Notes: generated from the sequence alone by a model not told the origin. DNA of 11,740 nt from JBJXFK01 sp046155505 (GCA_046155505.1 JBJXFK010000300.1:1-11740); one strand, 5' to 3'. Counted from the first letter of the stretch, positions 1 to 6,682 are shown. Numbers and translations are program-made.

Positions 1-548
1 CTTTGGTCGCAAAGCGCATGTTCTTCACTCGCGGCGTGGGCCGTCACCGCAACAATCTTCAATCGTTCGAGATCGCTCTCCGCGACGCCGGCATTGCGCA
101 ATGCAATCTGGTGAAAGTCTCCAGCATCTTTCCGCCGCAGTGCAAGATCATAACCGCCAAAGAAGGGCTCAAGACCATCAGGCCCGGCCAGATCACCTTC
201 GTGGTCATGGCCGAGGAGCGCACCAGCGAGCCGAATCGGCTGATTTGCGCCGGCCTGGGTCTGGCGATTCCCGCCGGCGAAGATCACTTCGGTTACATCT
301 CCGAGCATCACGGCTTCGGCCTGACCGAGAAGAAGACGGGCGACTTTGTCGAGGACATGGCGGCCAGCATGCTCGCCAGCACGCTCGACGTCGAGTTTGA
401 TCCCGATGCTGATTATGACCAGCGGCGCGAGTTGTATCGCATGTCGGGTAAGATCGTGAACACGCGGCATTTCGTACAGACGGCCGAGGGCGACAAGAAC
501 GGCCTTTGGACGACGGTCTGTGCAGCGGCGGTGTTTTTGTTCGAGTAG
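1..548 (+). CDS. pdaD: Pyruvoyl-dependent arginine decarboxylase (5' end truncated by window)
   Basis: Converts arginine to agmatine using a self-generated pyruvoyl group instead of PLP. The reading frame is open from base 3 to a TAG at 546-548, giving 181 visible residues. Family N-termini resemble the visible LVAKRMFFTRGVG, so probably only one or a few residues lie before the window; the in-frame ATG at 18 would be too short. The self-cleavage site is the Ser-Ser of NLVKVSSIFPP, residues 40-41 counted from base 3; family knowledge says the second Ser becomes the pyruvoyl group. The segment YISEHHGFG (about 98-106) holds a conserved Glu (101) that probably corresponds to the catalytic acid. 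The C-terminal SAEGDKNGLWTT-type block is present as TAEGDKNGLWTTV. Agmatinase, the next pathway enzyme, follows 206 bp downstream on the same strand, which supports the assignment. No frameshift or missing key residue is seen. Confidence 0.93.
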   Translation, partial: LVAKRMFFTRGVGRHRNNLQSFEIALRDAGIAQCNLVKVSSIFPPQCKIITAKEGLKTIRPGQITFVVMAEERTSEPNRLICAGLGLAIPAGEDHFGYISEHHGFGLTEKKTGDFVEDMAASMLASTLDVEFDPDADYDQRRELYRMSGKIVNTRHFVQTAEGDKNGLWTTVCAAAVFLFE

Positions 549-720
549 GCGTGGCGCACCGCGGCCCTCCGCGGTTTCTCTGGAGCACCCCGGCCTCTGC
601 GGTGTTGTGGAGCAGCCGCCCTCGGCTGCTTTCTTCGATTGGGCGAGATACCCCGCTCGCTCGCACTCGGGGTTCGGATTTCAATTGCCGTCAGGTGGGC
701 GTCGCCCACCATTTTCCTAT
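549..720. repeat. Intergenic palindromic repeat cluster between arginine decarboxylase and agmatinase
   Basis: This gap has no gene. It holds three tandem units of 27-29 bp starting at 552, 581 and 608, each opening TGGCGCA or TGGAGCA and then carrying a GC-rich palindrome. Unit 1 has a 7-bp stem (558-564/569-575) with loop CCCT. Unit 3 has an 8-bp stem (611-618/623-630) with loop CCCT, followed by a T-rich stretch. A 29-bp sequence at 651-679 recurs at 1810-1838 with two mismatches. At 694-710 there is a near-perfect 17-bp palindrome (GGTGGGCG T CGCCCACC) followed by ATTTT. Some of these hairpins could end or attenuate the decarboxylase transcript, but the tandem structure fits dispersed extragenic repeats better. 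Confidence 0.75.
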
Positions 721-743
721 TTCCTTCCATAGCGCAACATCGC

Positions 744-748
744 GGGAG
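744..748 (+). promoter_or_regulatory. Ribosome binding site for agmatinase
   Basis: GGGAG lies 6 nt before the GTG at 755. It decides the GTG start over the longer open frame, which has no better candidate. Confidence 0.6.
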
Positions 749-754
749 TCGCAC

Positions 755-1651
755 GTGTCTGATTCCGTCCCCGACAATTTCCTCGGCCTGCCCTTGCCGG
801 ACTGTGACTACAAGTCGGCCAAATTCGCGGTGTTGCCGATTCCCTACGATGCGACGACCAGTTTCGCCGTTGGCACGCGCGAGGGGCCGCGGTGCATCAT
901 CACCGCGTCGCAGCAGGTCGAGCTATACGACGAGGAACTCGGGCGCGAGTGCATCGCGGCTGGATGCGCCACGCTCGACGCCGTGCAACCCGACGTGCGC
1001 GGGCCGAAGGAGCAGCTCGATCGCATCTTCAAGGCCGCCAAACAGCCGATCACCGACGGCAAGTTTCTGATCAGCCTGGGCGGCGAACACAGCATCAGTT
1101 CGGCGCTAGTGAAAGCGGTGATGACGCGGCACAAAGAGTTGAGCGTTTTGCAGATCGACGCACACGCCGACCTGCGCGATAGCTATCAGGGGTCGCCGTG
1201 GAGCCATGCGTGCGTGATGCGGCGAATTCACGAGTTGGGTGCCGACGCGGTCGCCGTGGGCATTCGCAATTACTCGGCGGGCGAGGCGCGGTTCATCAAG
1301 CAGGCCGGAAAAAAAATCGTCGGCGCGCGGCAATGCCGCGAGAGCAAGACGTGGATCGATGAAGTCGTCGCGGCCCTCGGCCCCGAAGTGTACGTGACGA
1401 TCGACATCGACGGCTTCGACCCGGCGTATGCACCCGGCACCGGCACGCCGGAGCCGGGCGGGTTGGATTGGTATCAGGTCGCCGACCTGCTGGCGGCGGT
1501 GGCCCGCGCGCGGAAAATTGTCTCGGCGGATGTGGTAGAGGTGCGGCCGTTGCCGCCGGGACATGTTACGGAGTTTCTGGCGGCGAAGCTGATTTATCGG
1601 GTGATGGGGTTGGTGACGGGGCGCGGTCGGCGAGTAGCGAGTAGCGAGTAG
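755..1651 (+). CDS. speB: Agmatinase (arginase/ureohydrolase family)
   Basis: Hydrolyses agmatine to putrescine and urea, the step after the upstream arginine decarboxylase. The chosen start is GTG at 755-757, preceded by GGGAG at 744-748 (6-nt spacer), giving 298 residues, normal for the family. The frame stays open upstream to 506, but that part runs through palindromic repeats and does not resemble protein. Binuclear manganese ligands are visible: His112 (GGEHS), Asp135/His137/Asp139 (DAHAD), and Asp217/Asp219 (DIDGFDP); a conserved His151 lies in SHACV. The GTGTPEPGG block and the VVEVRP segment near 260-265 fit agmatinase rather than true arginase, and the neighbour supports this. Oddity: the last residues (VASSE) and the TAG stop are encoded by a GCGAGTA heptamer repeat, so the C-terminus has been set by repeat sequence. 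Product identity is very likely; substrate is inferred from context. Confidence 0.92.
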   Translation: MSDSVPDNFLGLPLPDCDYKSAKFAVLPIPYDATTSFAVGTREGPRCIITASQQVELYDEELGRECIAAGCATLDAVQPDVRGPKEQLDRIFKAAKQPITDGKFLISLGGEHSISSALVKAVMTRHKELSVLQIDAHADLRDSYQGSPWSHACVMRRIHELGADAVAVGIRNYSAGEARFIKQAGKKIVGARQCRESKTWIDEVVAALGPEVYVTIDIDGFDPAYAPGTGTPEPGGLDWYQVADLLAAVARARKIVSADVVEVRPLPPGHVTEFLAAKLIYRVMGLVTGRGRRVASSE

Positions 1652-1657
1652 CGAGTA
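1630..1657. repeat. Tandem heptamer repeat (GCGAGTA x4) overlapping agmatinase stop
   Basis: Four perfect copies of GCGAGTA run from 1630 to 1657, then a degraded TCGAGTT. The agmatinase stop codon TAG (1649-1651) is part of the array. Degenerate copies in the opposite orientation lie near 1889-1926 and run into the topA stop codon. Confidence 0.85.
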
Positions 1658-1920
1658 TCGAGTTGAACACAGGACATCCGAACGCAACGCGCAAGCGAGT
1701 GACTGCACGCCCAGTGTTCAGCGCATCCGAACCCGGAGCGCGAGCGACAGGGTAACCCGCGGGATCGGTAACCGTTCCAAATCCGAAGCTTGCTCGACGA
1801 CGCACACGACCCCGCTCGATCGCGCTCGGGGTTCGGATGCGTGGCGCAGCGAGAGACGATACCGCTTACGGATGGTGCTCGGTCTCGACTTGCTATTCGC
1901 TATTCACTAACAGATACTCG
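1652..1920. repeat. Convergent intergenic region with inverted repeat copies (no gene)
   Basis: This stretch lies between the 3' ends of agmatinase (+) and topA (-). A 29-bp repeat at 1810-1838 has an opposite-orientation degenerate copy at 1725-1753, and an 11-bp perfect inverted match links 1722-1732 with 1831-1841. A weaker copy begins near 1674. An outer 13-bp perfect inverted repeat, 1647-1659/1913-1925, contains both TAG stop codons. The whole region could fold on itself in either transcript and may act as a shared bidirectional termination or 3'-end structure; that role is inference. No coding signal was found. Confidence 0.7.
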
Positions 1921-4900
1921 CTACTTCGTTCCGGCCAGCTCCGGTTCCGGCACCTTGAATCCCGGCGGCAACTCGCCGGTGGTCTTGCATTTCGGATAGG
2001 CACTGCACCCCAAAAACTTCCCGCGCGGGCCTTGGCGCACCTGCATCGGTGCGCCGCATTCGTCGCACGGAATCTCCGTCATGATCGGCTTGGCCTTCGG
2101 CGGGCCGGGCATGCGTTCTTCGGCAATCTTCTTGGCCTCGCCGCGCAGGTTGGCGACGAACTTGCATCGCGGGAATCCGCCACAGGAAAAGAATGGCCCG
2201 AAGCGACCGCGACGCAGCTCCATCGGCTTGCTGCATTCGGCACAGGCGAGCGCGCCCTCTTCCGGCATCACTTCGACAACCGGCTTGCCGGTGCGCGTCC
2301 ACGCGAATCCGGCGGGCGGCGGGCCGAGCGATTCCACCTTTTCGCCGGGCTTGAGCTTCGTGAACGAGCGACCGCTGCCGCCTTCACTCGGTGGTGTGGG
2401 TAGCGCGTCGCCCGCCGCGACTTTCGCCGCGTGTGCCGCCTTCAGTTCGTCCAGCTTCTCCGCCGGCTTGGCGTTGCGGCACTTCGGGAATCCCGAACAA
2501 GCCAGGAACTTGCCGCGCTTGCCGTCGCGCAGCACCATCGCGCGCCCGCACTTGTCGCACGGCAGGCCCGCGTCTTCCGGCGGTGGGGCGGGCTTACGCT
2601 TCACCTCGACGCCCGCTGGAATCTGGCCGGTGTTCTTGCACGTCGGATACTTGTCGCAGCCCAGGAACGCGCGACGCGCCTTGAACTTCACCCGCATCGT
2701 GCCTTCGTTGCAGGCCGGACAGGGCTGCGTCAGCTCCTCTTCGGGCACGAGCTTTTTCGGATTGCCCTGCTCATCGGCAGGCACCGTGTTGCGACACTCC
2801 GGATAGCCGGAGCAGCCGAGAAAATAGCCGAGGCGACTCTGTCGCAGCACCAACGGCTTGCTGCAAAGCTCGCACACATGGCCAAGCGCGGCGGTCAGCG
2901 GCTTGCCGTCGCGATCGCAGTTGAGCGTCTGCTTGCACTCGGGATATTTCGAGCACGCCAGGAATCGCCCGGTTTTGGACCAGCGATAAACCATCGGCGC
3001 ATTGCAATTAGGGCACTCGACCTCGCTCGGCGAGCTGCGGGCGGGTTCCATCTCTTCGCCGGCGCGGCTGAGGTGCTCTTTGAATGGGTCGTAGAACTCG
3101 TGCAGCACATGCACCCAGTCGAGGTGCGACTCTTCAATCTTGTCGAATTCATCTTCCATATAGGAAGTGAACTTCACGTCCATGATTTCGGGGAAATGCT
3201 CGACCAGCTTGTCGTTGACGACTTCGCCGAGCGCGCTCGGGAAAAACTTGCGGTCGACCTGGTCGACGTAGCCGCGACTCTGAATCGTGTCGATGATCGC
3301 CGCATAGGTACTCGGGCGACCGATGCCCTCGGCTTCGAGCGTTTTCACCAGCGACGCTTCGGTAAAGCGCGCCGGCGGGGCAGTGAACTGCTGTTTCGGT
3401 TCGAGATCGAGCAACCCGACCGGCTGACCCTCGGCCAGCGGCGGAAGAATCTGATCTTCGCTGCTCACGCCGGCGACTTTGAAGAAGCCGTCAAATACCA
3501 GCTTGCGGCCGTTGCCGGAAAAGCGAGCGGGGCCGAGCTTCGTGTCGCATGTGACGCTGACCGAGGTCGAATCCCACTCGGCGGGCGTCATCTGACACGC
3601 CACGAAGCGACGCCAAATGAGGTCGTAGAGTTTGAACTGATCGTCGGTCAGCGCTTTGCGCAGACTCGCCGGCGTGCGATTCGGATCGGTGGGGCGGATC
3701 GCCTCGTGCGCCTCCTGCGCACGCGCGGCCTTCTTGCCGAAAAAATTCGCGTGCTCGGGCAAATAGCGATCGCCGAATTCCGACTTGATGTAGCCGCGCG
3801 CCAGCCCGAGCGCTTCGTTGCTCAGGTTGGTCGAATCGGTACGCATGTAGGTGATCAAGCCGACCGGGCCTTCGCCGTGCAGGTCGATACCTTCGTAGAG
3901 ATCCTGTGCGATACGCATCGTGCGCGAAGCCGCGAGCCGCAACTGGGTGCTGGCCTGCTGCTGGAGCGACGCGGTGGTGAACGGGCCTGGCGGGCGAGAT
4001 TGCGTGCGCTTGGTCGATAGCTCCGAGATGCGCAGATTCGCGCCGCCGCCGAATGCGCCGATGATCTCCGCCGTTTCCAGATTCAGACGTTTGTACTCGT
4101 CCCACGGCTTGCGCTCGATGCATTCGACGCGCATGCCCAGCGCCTCAACCACGGCCCGCGCCGCGTCGGCGTCTTTGGCGTCGAACGGCTTGCCCACGAC
4201 GTCGGCCAGTTCGGTTTTGAACGACCCGTGATCGCTCAGCCACGCTTGTACATCTTTCTGTGTGCGCTCCGGGGCGCCGCGGAACTGCTTGAACTCGCCG
4301 CGTAGCCGGTCGGCCGCGGGTTTGTCGCCGCTGACGAAGGCGGTGATTTTCCAGCTCTCTTCCGGGATGAACGCGCGGATTTCGCGCTCGCGATCGACAA
4401 TCAGCCGCACGGCGACGGATTGCACGCGGCCCGCCGACAGCCCCTTGGCGATTTTTCGCCACAGCAGCGGGCTAAGCTCGAAACCGACAATGCGGTCAAG
4501 GATACGGCGGGCCTGTTGGGCATTGACGCGATCGAGGTCGAGCGTGTGCGGATGCTCAAAAGCCTCTTTGATCGCCGACTTCGTGATTTCGTTGAAGATG
4601 ACCCGCTGCGTGCGGTCCTGCGGCAGATTCAGCGTCTCGGCCAGGTGCCACGCGATGGCCTCGCCTTCGCGGTCGCGGTCGGTCGCGAGATAGACCTCAG
4701 ACGCTTCGGCGGCGAGCTTTTTCAACTCGGTGATGACCTTGGAACGGCCGCGCACGGGTTCGTAGGTCGGGCGGAAATTGTCGGTCAGGTCGACGCCATA
4801 ATCGTGTTCGGGCAGGTCACGGATGTGGCCCATCGACGCTCGCACGACGAAATCGTCGCCGAGATAACGGTTGATCGTCTTCGCCTTCGCGGGCGATTCG

Positions 4901-4941
4901 ACGATCACGAGTGCCTTACCTTCGGACTTTCGTCGAGCCAT
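1921..4941 (-). CDS. topA: DNA topoisomerase I (type IA) with six C-terminal zinc ribbons
   Basis: Relaxes negatively supercoiled DNA by single-strand cleavage and passage; a housekeeping cytoplasmic enzyme. It is 1006 residues. The TOPRIM domain (about 9-120) shows LVIVESPAKAKTI with Glu15 and the Mg-binding ATDRDREGE (Asp88, Asp90, Glu92). The core topoisomerase domain follows, with RPPGPFTTASLQQ near 316-328 and the active-site tyrosine Tyr365 in GLITYMRTDS. EGIGRPSTYA (538-547) is another family signature. The C-terminal third has six C4 zinc ribbons with Cys at 643/646/663/669, 690/693/710/716, 741/744/762/768, 795/798/815/821, 900/903/920/926 and 959/962/979/985. E. coli TopA has fewer, so the tail is expanded. 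The ATG at 4941 is preceded on the minus strand by AGGGA (plus-strand 4950-4954, 8-nt spacer). It stands alone and converges with agmatinase. Confidence 0.98.
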   Translation of the reverse strand: MARRKSEGKALVIVESPAKAKTINRYLGDDFVVRASMGHIRDLPEHDYGVDLTDNFRPTYEPVRGRSKVITELKKLAAEASEVYLATDRDREGEAIAWHLAETLNLPQDRTQRVIFNEITKSAIKEAFEHPHTLDLDRVNAQQARRILDRIVGFELSPLLWRKIAKGLSAGRVQSVAVRLIVDREREIRAFIPEESWKITAFVSGDKPAADRLRGEFKQFRGAPERTQKDVQAWLSDHGSFKTELADVVGKPFDAKDADAARAVVEALGMRVECIERKPWDEYKRLNLETAEIIGAFGGGANLRISELSTKRTQSRPPGPFTTASLQQQASTQLRLAASRTMRIAQDLYEGIDLHGEGPVGLITYMRTDSTNLSNEALGLARGYIKSEFGDRYLPEHANFFGKKAARAQEAHEAIRPTDPNRTPASLRKALTDDQFKLYDLIWRRFVACQMTPAEWDSTSVSVTCDTKLGPARFSGNGRKLVFDGFFKVAGVSSEDQILPPLAEGQPVGLLDLEPKQQFTAPPARFTEASLVKTLEAEGIGRPSTYAAIIDTIQSRGYVDQVDRKFFPSALGEVVNDKLVEHFPEIMDVKFTSYMEDEFDKIEESHLDWVHVLHEFYDPFKEHLSRAGEEMEPARSSPSEVECPNCNAPMVYRWSKTGRFLACSKYPECKQTLNCDRDGKPLTAALGHVCELCSKPLVLRQSRLGYFLGCSGYPECRNTVPADEQGNPKKLVPEEELTQPCPACNEGTMRVKFKARRAFLGCDKYPTCKNTGQIPAGVEVKRKPAPPPEDAGLPCDKCGRAMVLRDGKRGKFLACSGFPKCRNAKPAEKLDELKAAHAAKVAAGDALPTPPSEGGSGRSFTKLKPGEKVESLGPPPAGFAWTRTGKPVVEVMPEEGALACAECSKPMELRRGRFGPFFSCGGFPRCKFVANLRGEAKKIAEERMPGPPKAKPIMTEIPCDECGAPMQVRQGPRGKFLGCSAYPKCKTTGELPPGFKVPEPELAGTK

Positions 4942-5355
4942 AACTGTCGTCCCTGTCTCATGTATCGTAGCGCTCGGGCCTCAATGCCCGACGCCGTGCC
5001 GCTTCACGGAGTGCAAAGTGAAAAATTCAAAGTTCAAAGTGCAAAGCGCGGACCTCATTCGAACGCTGCCGAATCCTGAAGCGTCGCCGGTTCACATCGC
5101 TTTTTGAACTATGCACCTTGCACCTGCAACTGCTTTCGTTGCGACTAAACCCTTGTGCGGTCGCGGCTTGCGATTCTCCGGCCGCACCGCCATTGCCGAT
5201 ACCATCGGCGTCTCCCGTCGGAAAGCTTAGCCGCCCGGCGAGCGTCGAACCCATGATGGTTAGATGGATGGCAGGTGCCTGTCAAGTTTGGAGTGAGCGG
5301 GAATGAGTGGCAAAACGGGATTCCGGGAGCGGTTCCGGCGACCTCGAACGGTCGT
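4942..5355. repeat. Repeat-rich spacer upstream of topA (no gene recognised)
   Basis: This is non-coding as far as I can see; short open frames here have no protein-like features. At 4966-4996 there is a hairpin repeat (core TCGGGCCTCAATGCCCGA) that recurs with few differences inside scpB at 8663-8692. At 5011-5046 there is an A-rich array built from GTGCAAAG/TTCAAAGT words, and a partly complementary stretch at about 5097-5125 (TTTTTGAAC, GCACCTTGCACC). The topA promoter must lie in the first 100 bp or so, but I see no convincing -35/-10 pair. The remainder to 5355 shows no clear structure. Confidence 0.6.
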
Positions 5356-5383
5356 TTGCTCGGCGTGATGAACATGTTATATT
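5356..5383 (+). promoter_or_regulatory. Candidate sigma-70-type promoter before the tRNA-Leu fragment
   Basis: TTGCTC (5356-5361) and TATATT (5378-5383) are separated by 16 bp. The intact tRNA-Leu has the same layout (TTGCCG, 16 bp, TATATT), with CATG just before the -10 in both. Spacing to the tRNA 5' end is about 50 nt here and about 45 nt at the intact gene. It may still be active and drive the downstream membrane-protein gene. Confidence 0.5.
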
Positions 5384-5433
5384 GCCGACACTTACGATTT
5401 TCGCCCGGCACCGGTCCGGCGAGAATTTGCGTC

Positions 5434-5468
5434 GCGAGAGTGGCGGAATTGGCAGACGCACCAGATTT
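5434..5468 (+). pseudogene. Truncated tRNA-Leu (5' half only)
   Basis: These 35 nt match the first 35 nt of the intact tRNA-Leu at 6557-6591 without a mismatch: acceptor 5' strand GCGAGAG, D arm, anticodon 5' stem CCAGA, and the loop through the first anticodon base. Identity stops abruptly at 5469. The following bases cannot supply the anticodon 3' stem, variable arm, T arm or the CTCTCGC acceptor strand, so no functional tRNA can form. One extra matching base (C5433/C6556) makes a 36-bp direct repeat. Confidence 0.85.
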
Positions 5469-5543
5469 GCGAGTTCGGCAGCGCCGAAGACCACTTGCGG
5501 TACAACGACGCCGGCCACATCCCGTAGAATTTGGGTAATCCAG

Positions 5544-6098
5544 ATGGACATCTCAATCGGCGACATGCGGGCTGGGCGGGTGGACGTCGTTCCCGGTCTG
5601 TTCTACGTCGTGACCGACTTCACGCACTTTTGTTACTTCCCGGTGTTCGCGCGCGAATCGCACGTAGTATTCACGCAGGCGGGCAGCCGCCCACCATCGG
5701 TCGCGATTCCCTTGTCACCGAAGTCCATCGCATTCGCCTATGTCCGCGCGATTTGCGTTGTGATCGGATGGTTCGCCGCGCTTTTGGCAATCGGTTTGCA
5801 TCGCGACAGCGTCCGAAAGCCGGATGAGTTCAGTGCCACCCATTTGTGGTTTCCGGTTGCGGTATCGAGCGGCGGCGCGCTGACGCTCCTCGCCCTGTCA
5901 TACCTCCCGCTTCTCAATCGTGCCGGGGCGGCTCGCGCGAGGGCGATCGCGCGACAGATTTGGCTGCCTGAACGCGTCGTCGATCAGATTGGCGCGATTG
6001 CGGCTGGTGAGCGTGTGTACCTCTCGGCGCCGCTTGCTGAACTGTTCACCGATGCGGTCCAATCACCCGCCGCGCGGAAGTGGAATGAAACCAGTTGA
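5544..6098 (+). CDS. Two-TM membrane protein of unknown function
   Basis: This is a 184-residue protein from ATG 5544 to TGA at 6096-6098. The frame is open upstream to 5307, but that extension reads through the tRNA-Leu fragment, so the ATG after it is preferred; no strong ribosome binding site is visible. The N-terminal part (about 10-47) has GRVDVVPGLFYVVTDFTHFCYFPVF, shown here only to locate it by its VPGLFYV and FPVF words; I recall similar segments in uncharacterised planctomycete membrane proteins, a weak memory-based link. Two hydrophobic segments follow, at about 62-85 and 103-123, and then a basic, alanine-rich tail of about 60 residues, probably cytoplasmic. No catalytic motif is evident. 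It sits alone between the two tRNA-Leu copies, so it may belong to a segment inserted at the tRNA gene. Function unknown. Confidence 0.7.
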   Translation: MDISIGDMRAGRVDVVPGLFYVVTDFTHFCYFPVFARESHVVFTQAGSRPPSVAIPLSPKSIAFAYVRAICVVIGWFAALLAIGLHRDSVRKPDEFSATHLWFPVAVSSGGALTLLALSYLPLLNRAGAARARAIARQIWLPERVVDQIGAIAAGERVYLSAPLAELFTDAVQSPAARKWNETS

Positions 6099-6111
6099 TC
6101 CGCGGCAGTTT

Positions 6112-6473
6112 CTCGGGCAATGGTGCGTGACAGTTTTGGCGGGGCAGGCGCGCAACGCGATGGGCCGCGGTGCACGGCACCGCGAGAACGCGGCGTTGCC
6201 GCCAGGTTTTTGCCCCAACGGGGCCAAACAGCCTCAGCCCAGGGCAACGCCCTGGGACGCGGCCAGCGCGGGAACGAAGCCCTGAAAGGGCGCTCCAAAC
6301 GCCGCGTTTGGCGCGCCCTTTCAGGGCTTCGTCGGTCGCGCGGCTTCAACCCAAGGCCTTGCCTTGGGCTGTAGCTGGTCTGCACCCTTGGTGCGAATTA
6401 CCGGTGCAAACGATCCCGCGACGAGTATGGATTGCTTGCCCGGCAAGACTGTCACGCACCCCTCGGGCAATGG
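6112..6473. mobile_element. Non-autonomous foldback (MITE-like) element with terminal inverted repeats and flanking direct repeats
   Basis: Terminal inverted repeats at 6122-6149 and 6434-6460 match over about 27 bp with a few mismatches; the outer GGTGCGTGACAGT...TTG is almost perfect. They are flanked by a direct repeat CTCGGGCAAT at 6112-6121 and 6462-6471, which looks like a target-site duplication (the match extends two bases further as GG). No transposase gene fits in the roughly 340 bp. The inside is largely a giant imperfect palindrome centred on 6302-6304, with smaller hairpins on each arm. Open frames across it are products of its composition and are not believable genes. Confidence 0.65.
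6274..6332. repeat. Long hairpin (28-bp arms, 3-nt loop)
   Basis: Arms 6274-6301 and 6305-6332 are complementary at 27 of 28 positions, with loop CCG. The arms contain the words ACGAAGCCCTGAAAGGGCGC and its complement. It is the centre of the foldback element and its strongest structure. Confidence 0.9.
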
Positions 6474-6483
6474 GGGCTGATCT

Positions 6484-6511
6484 TTGCCGAGACATGTGAG
6501 CATGGTATATT
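6484..6511 (+). promoter_or_regulatory. Promoter of tRNA-Leu
   Basis: TTGCCG (6484-6489), a 16-bp spacer, and TATATT (6506-6511). Transcription would start near 6518, giving a leader of about 39 nt before the tRNA. It lies just outside the right end of the foldback element. Confidence 0.6.
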
Positions 6512-6556
6512 TTCATCGTCAACTTGGGCGTTTGCTCGCCTGGATGGGTTGACTGC

Positions 6557-6638
6557 GCGAGAGTGGCGGAATTGGCAGACGCACCAGATTTAGGTTCTGG
6601 CGGGGAAACCCGTAGGGGTTCGAGTCCCCTCTCTCGCA
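6557..6638 (+). tRNA. trnL: tRNA-Leu (anticodon UAG)
   Basis: An 82-nt class II tRNA. The acceptor stem is GCGAGAG/CTCTCGC (6557-6563/6631-6637) with discriminator A6638. The anticodon stem is CCAGA/TCTGG around loop TTTAGGT, anticodon TAG, which reads CUA and related leucine codons. A long variable arm (CGGGG AAA CCCG region) and a T arm AGGGG TTCGAGT CCCCT complete the fold. CCA is not encoded, since TGA follows. Its 5' half is duplicated at 5434-5468. Confidence 0.97.
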
Positions 6639-6649
6639 TGAGTGGCGGG

Positions 6650-6682
6650 GATCGAGAGATCGAGGGATCAAGGGATCGAGGG
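6650..6682. repeat. Tandem 8-bp repeat (GATCGAGG-like x4)
   Basis: Four units starting at 6650, 6658, 6666 and 6674 read GATCGAGA, GATCGAGG, GATCAAGG, GATCGAGG. They lie between the tRNA and the acetyltransferase start. The purine-rich, GAGGG-word style resembles the repeat inserted in the carboxylase gene at about 10572-10652. Confidence 0.75.

Noticed and set aside
549..720. Possible CRISPR-like array
   Set aside because: Units have no conserved repeat with unique spacers; they are hairpin units of about 28 bp with variable stems and no cas genes are present.
506..754. Upstream extension of the agmatinase frame
   Set aside because: It overlaps the arginine decarboxylase end and the hairpin repeats, has no family similarity, and a ribosome binding site precedes GTG 755.
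2431..4020. 529-aa open frame on the plus strand
   Set aside because: It is antisense to the clear topA gene, with a composition typical of a high-GC shadow frame and no recognisable domain.
5027..5306. Small open frames upstream of the membrane protein
   Set aside because: Sequence is repeat-rich and the translations show no protein-like pattern, ribosome binding site or family motif.
5434..5520. Functional second tRNA-Leu
   Set aside because: Only the 5' half is present; the anticodon 3' stem, T arm and acceptor 3' strand cannot be found downstream.
6120..6499. Short open frames (about 84-134 aa) across the foldback element
   Set aside because: They read through palindromic repeat sequence on both strands; similar nonsense proteins arise wherever such repeats occur.
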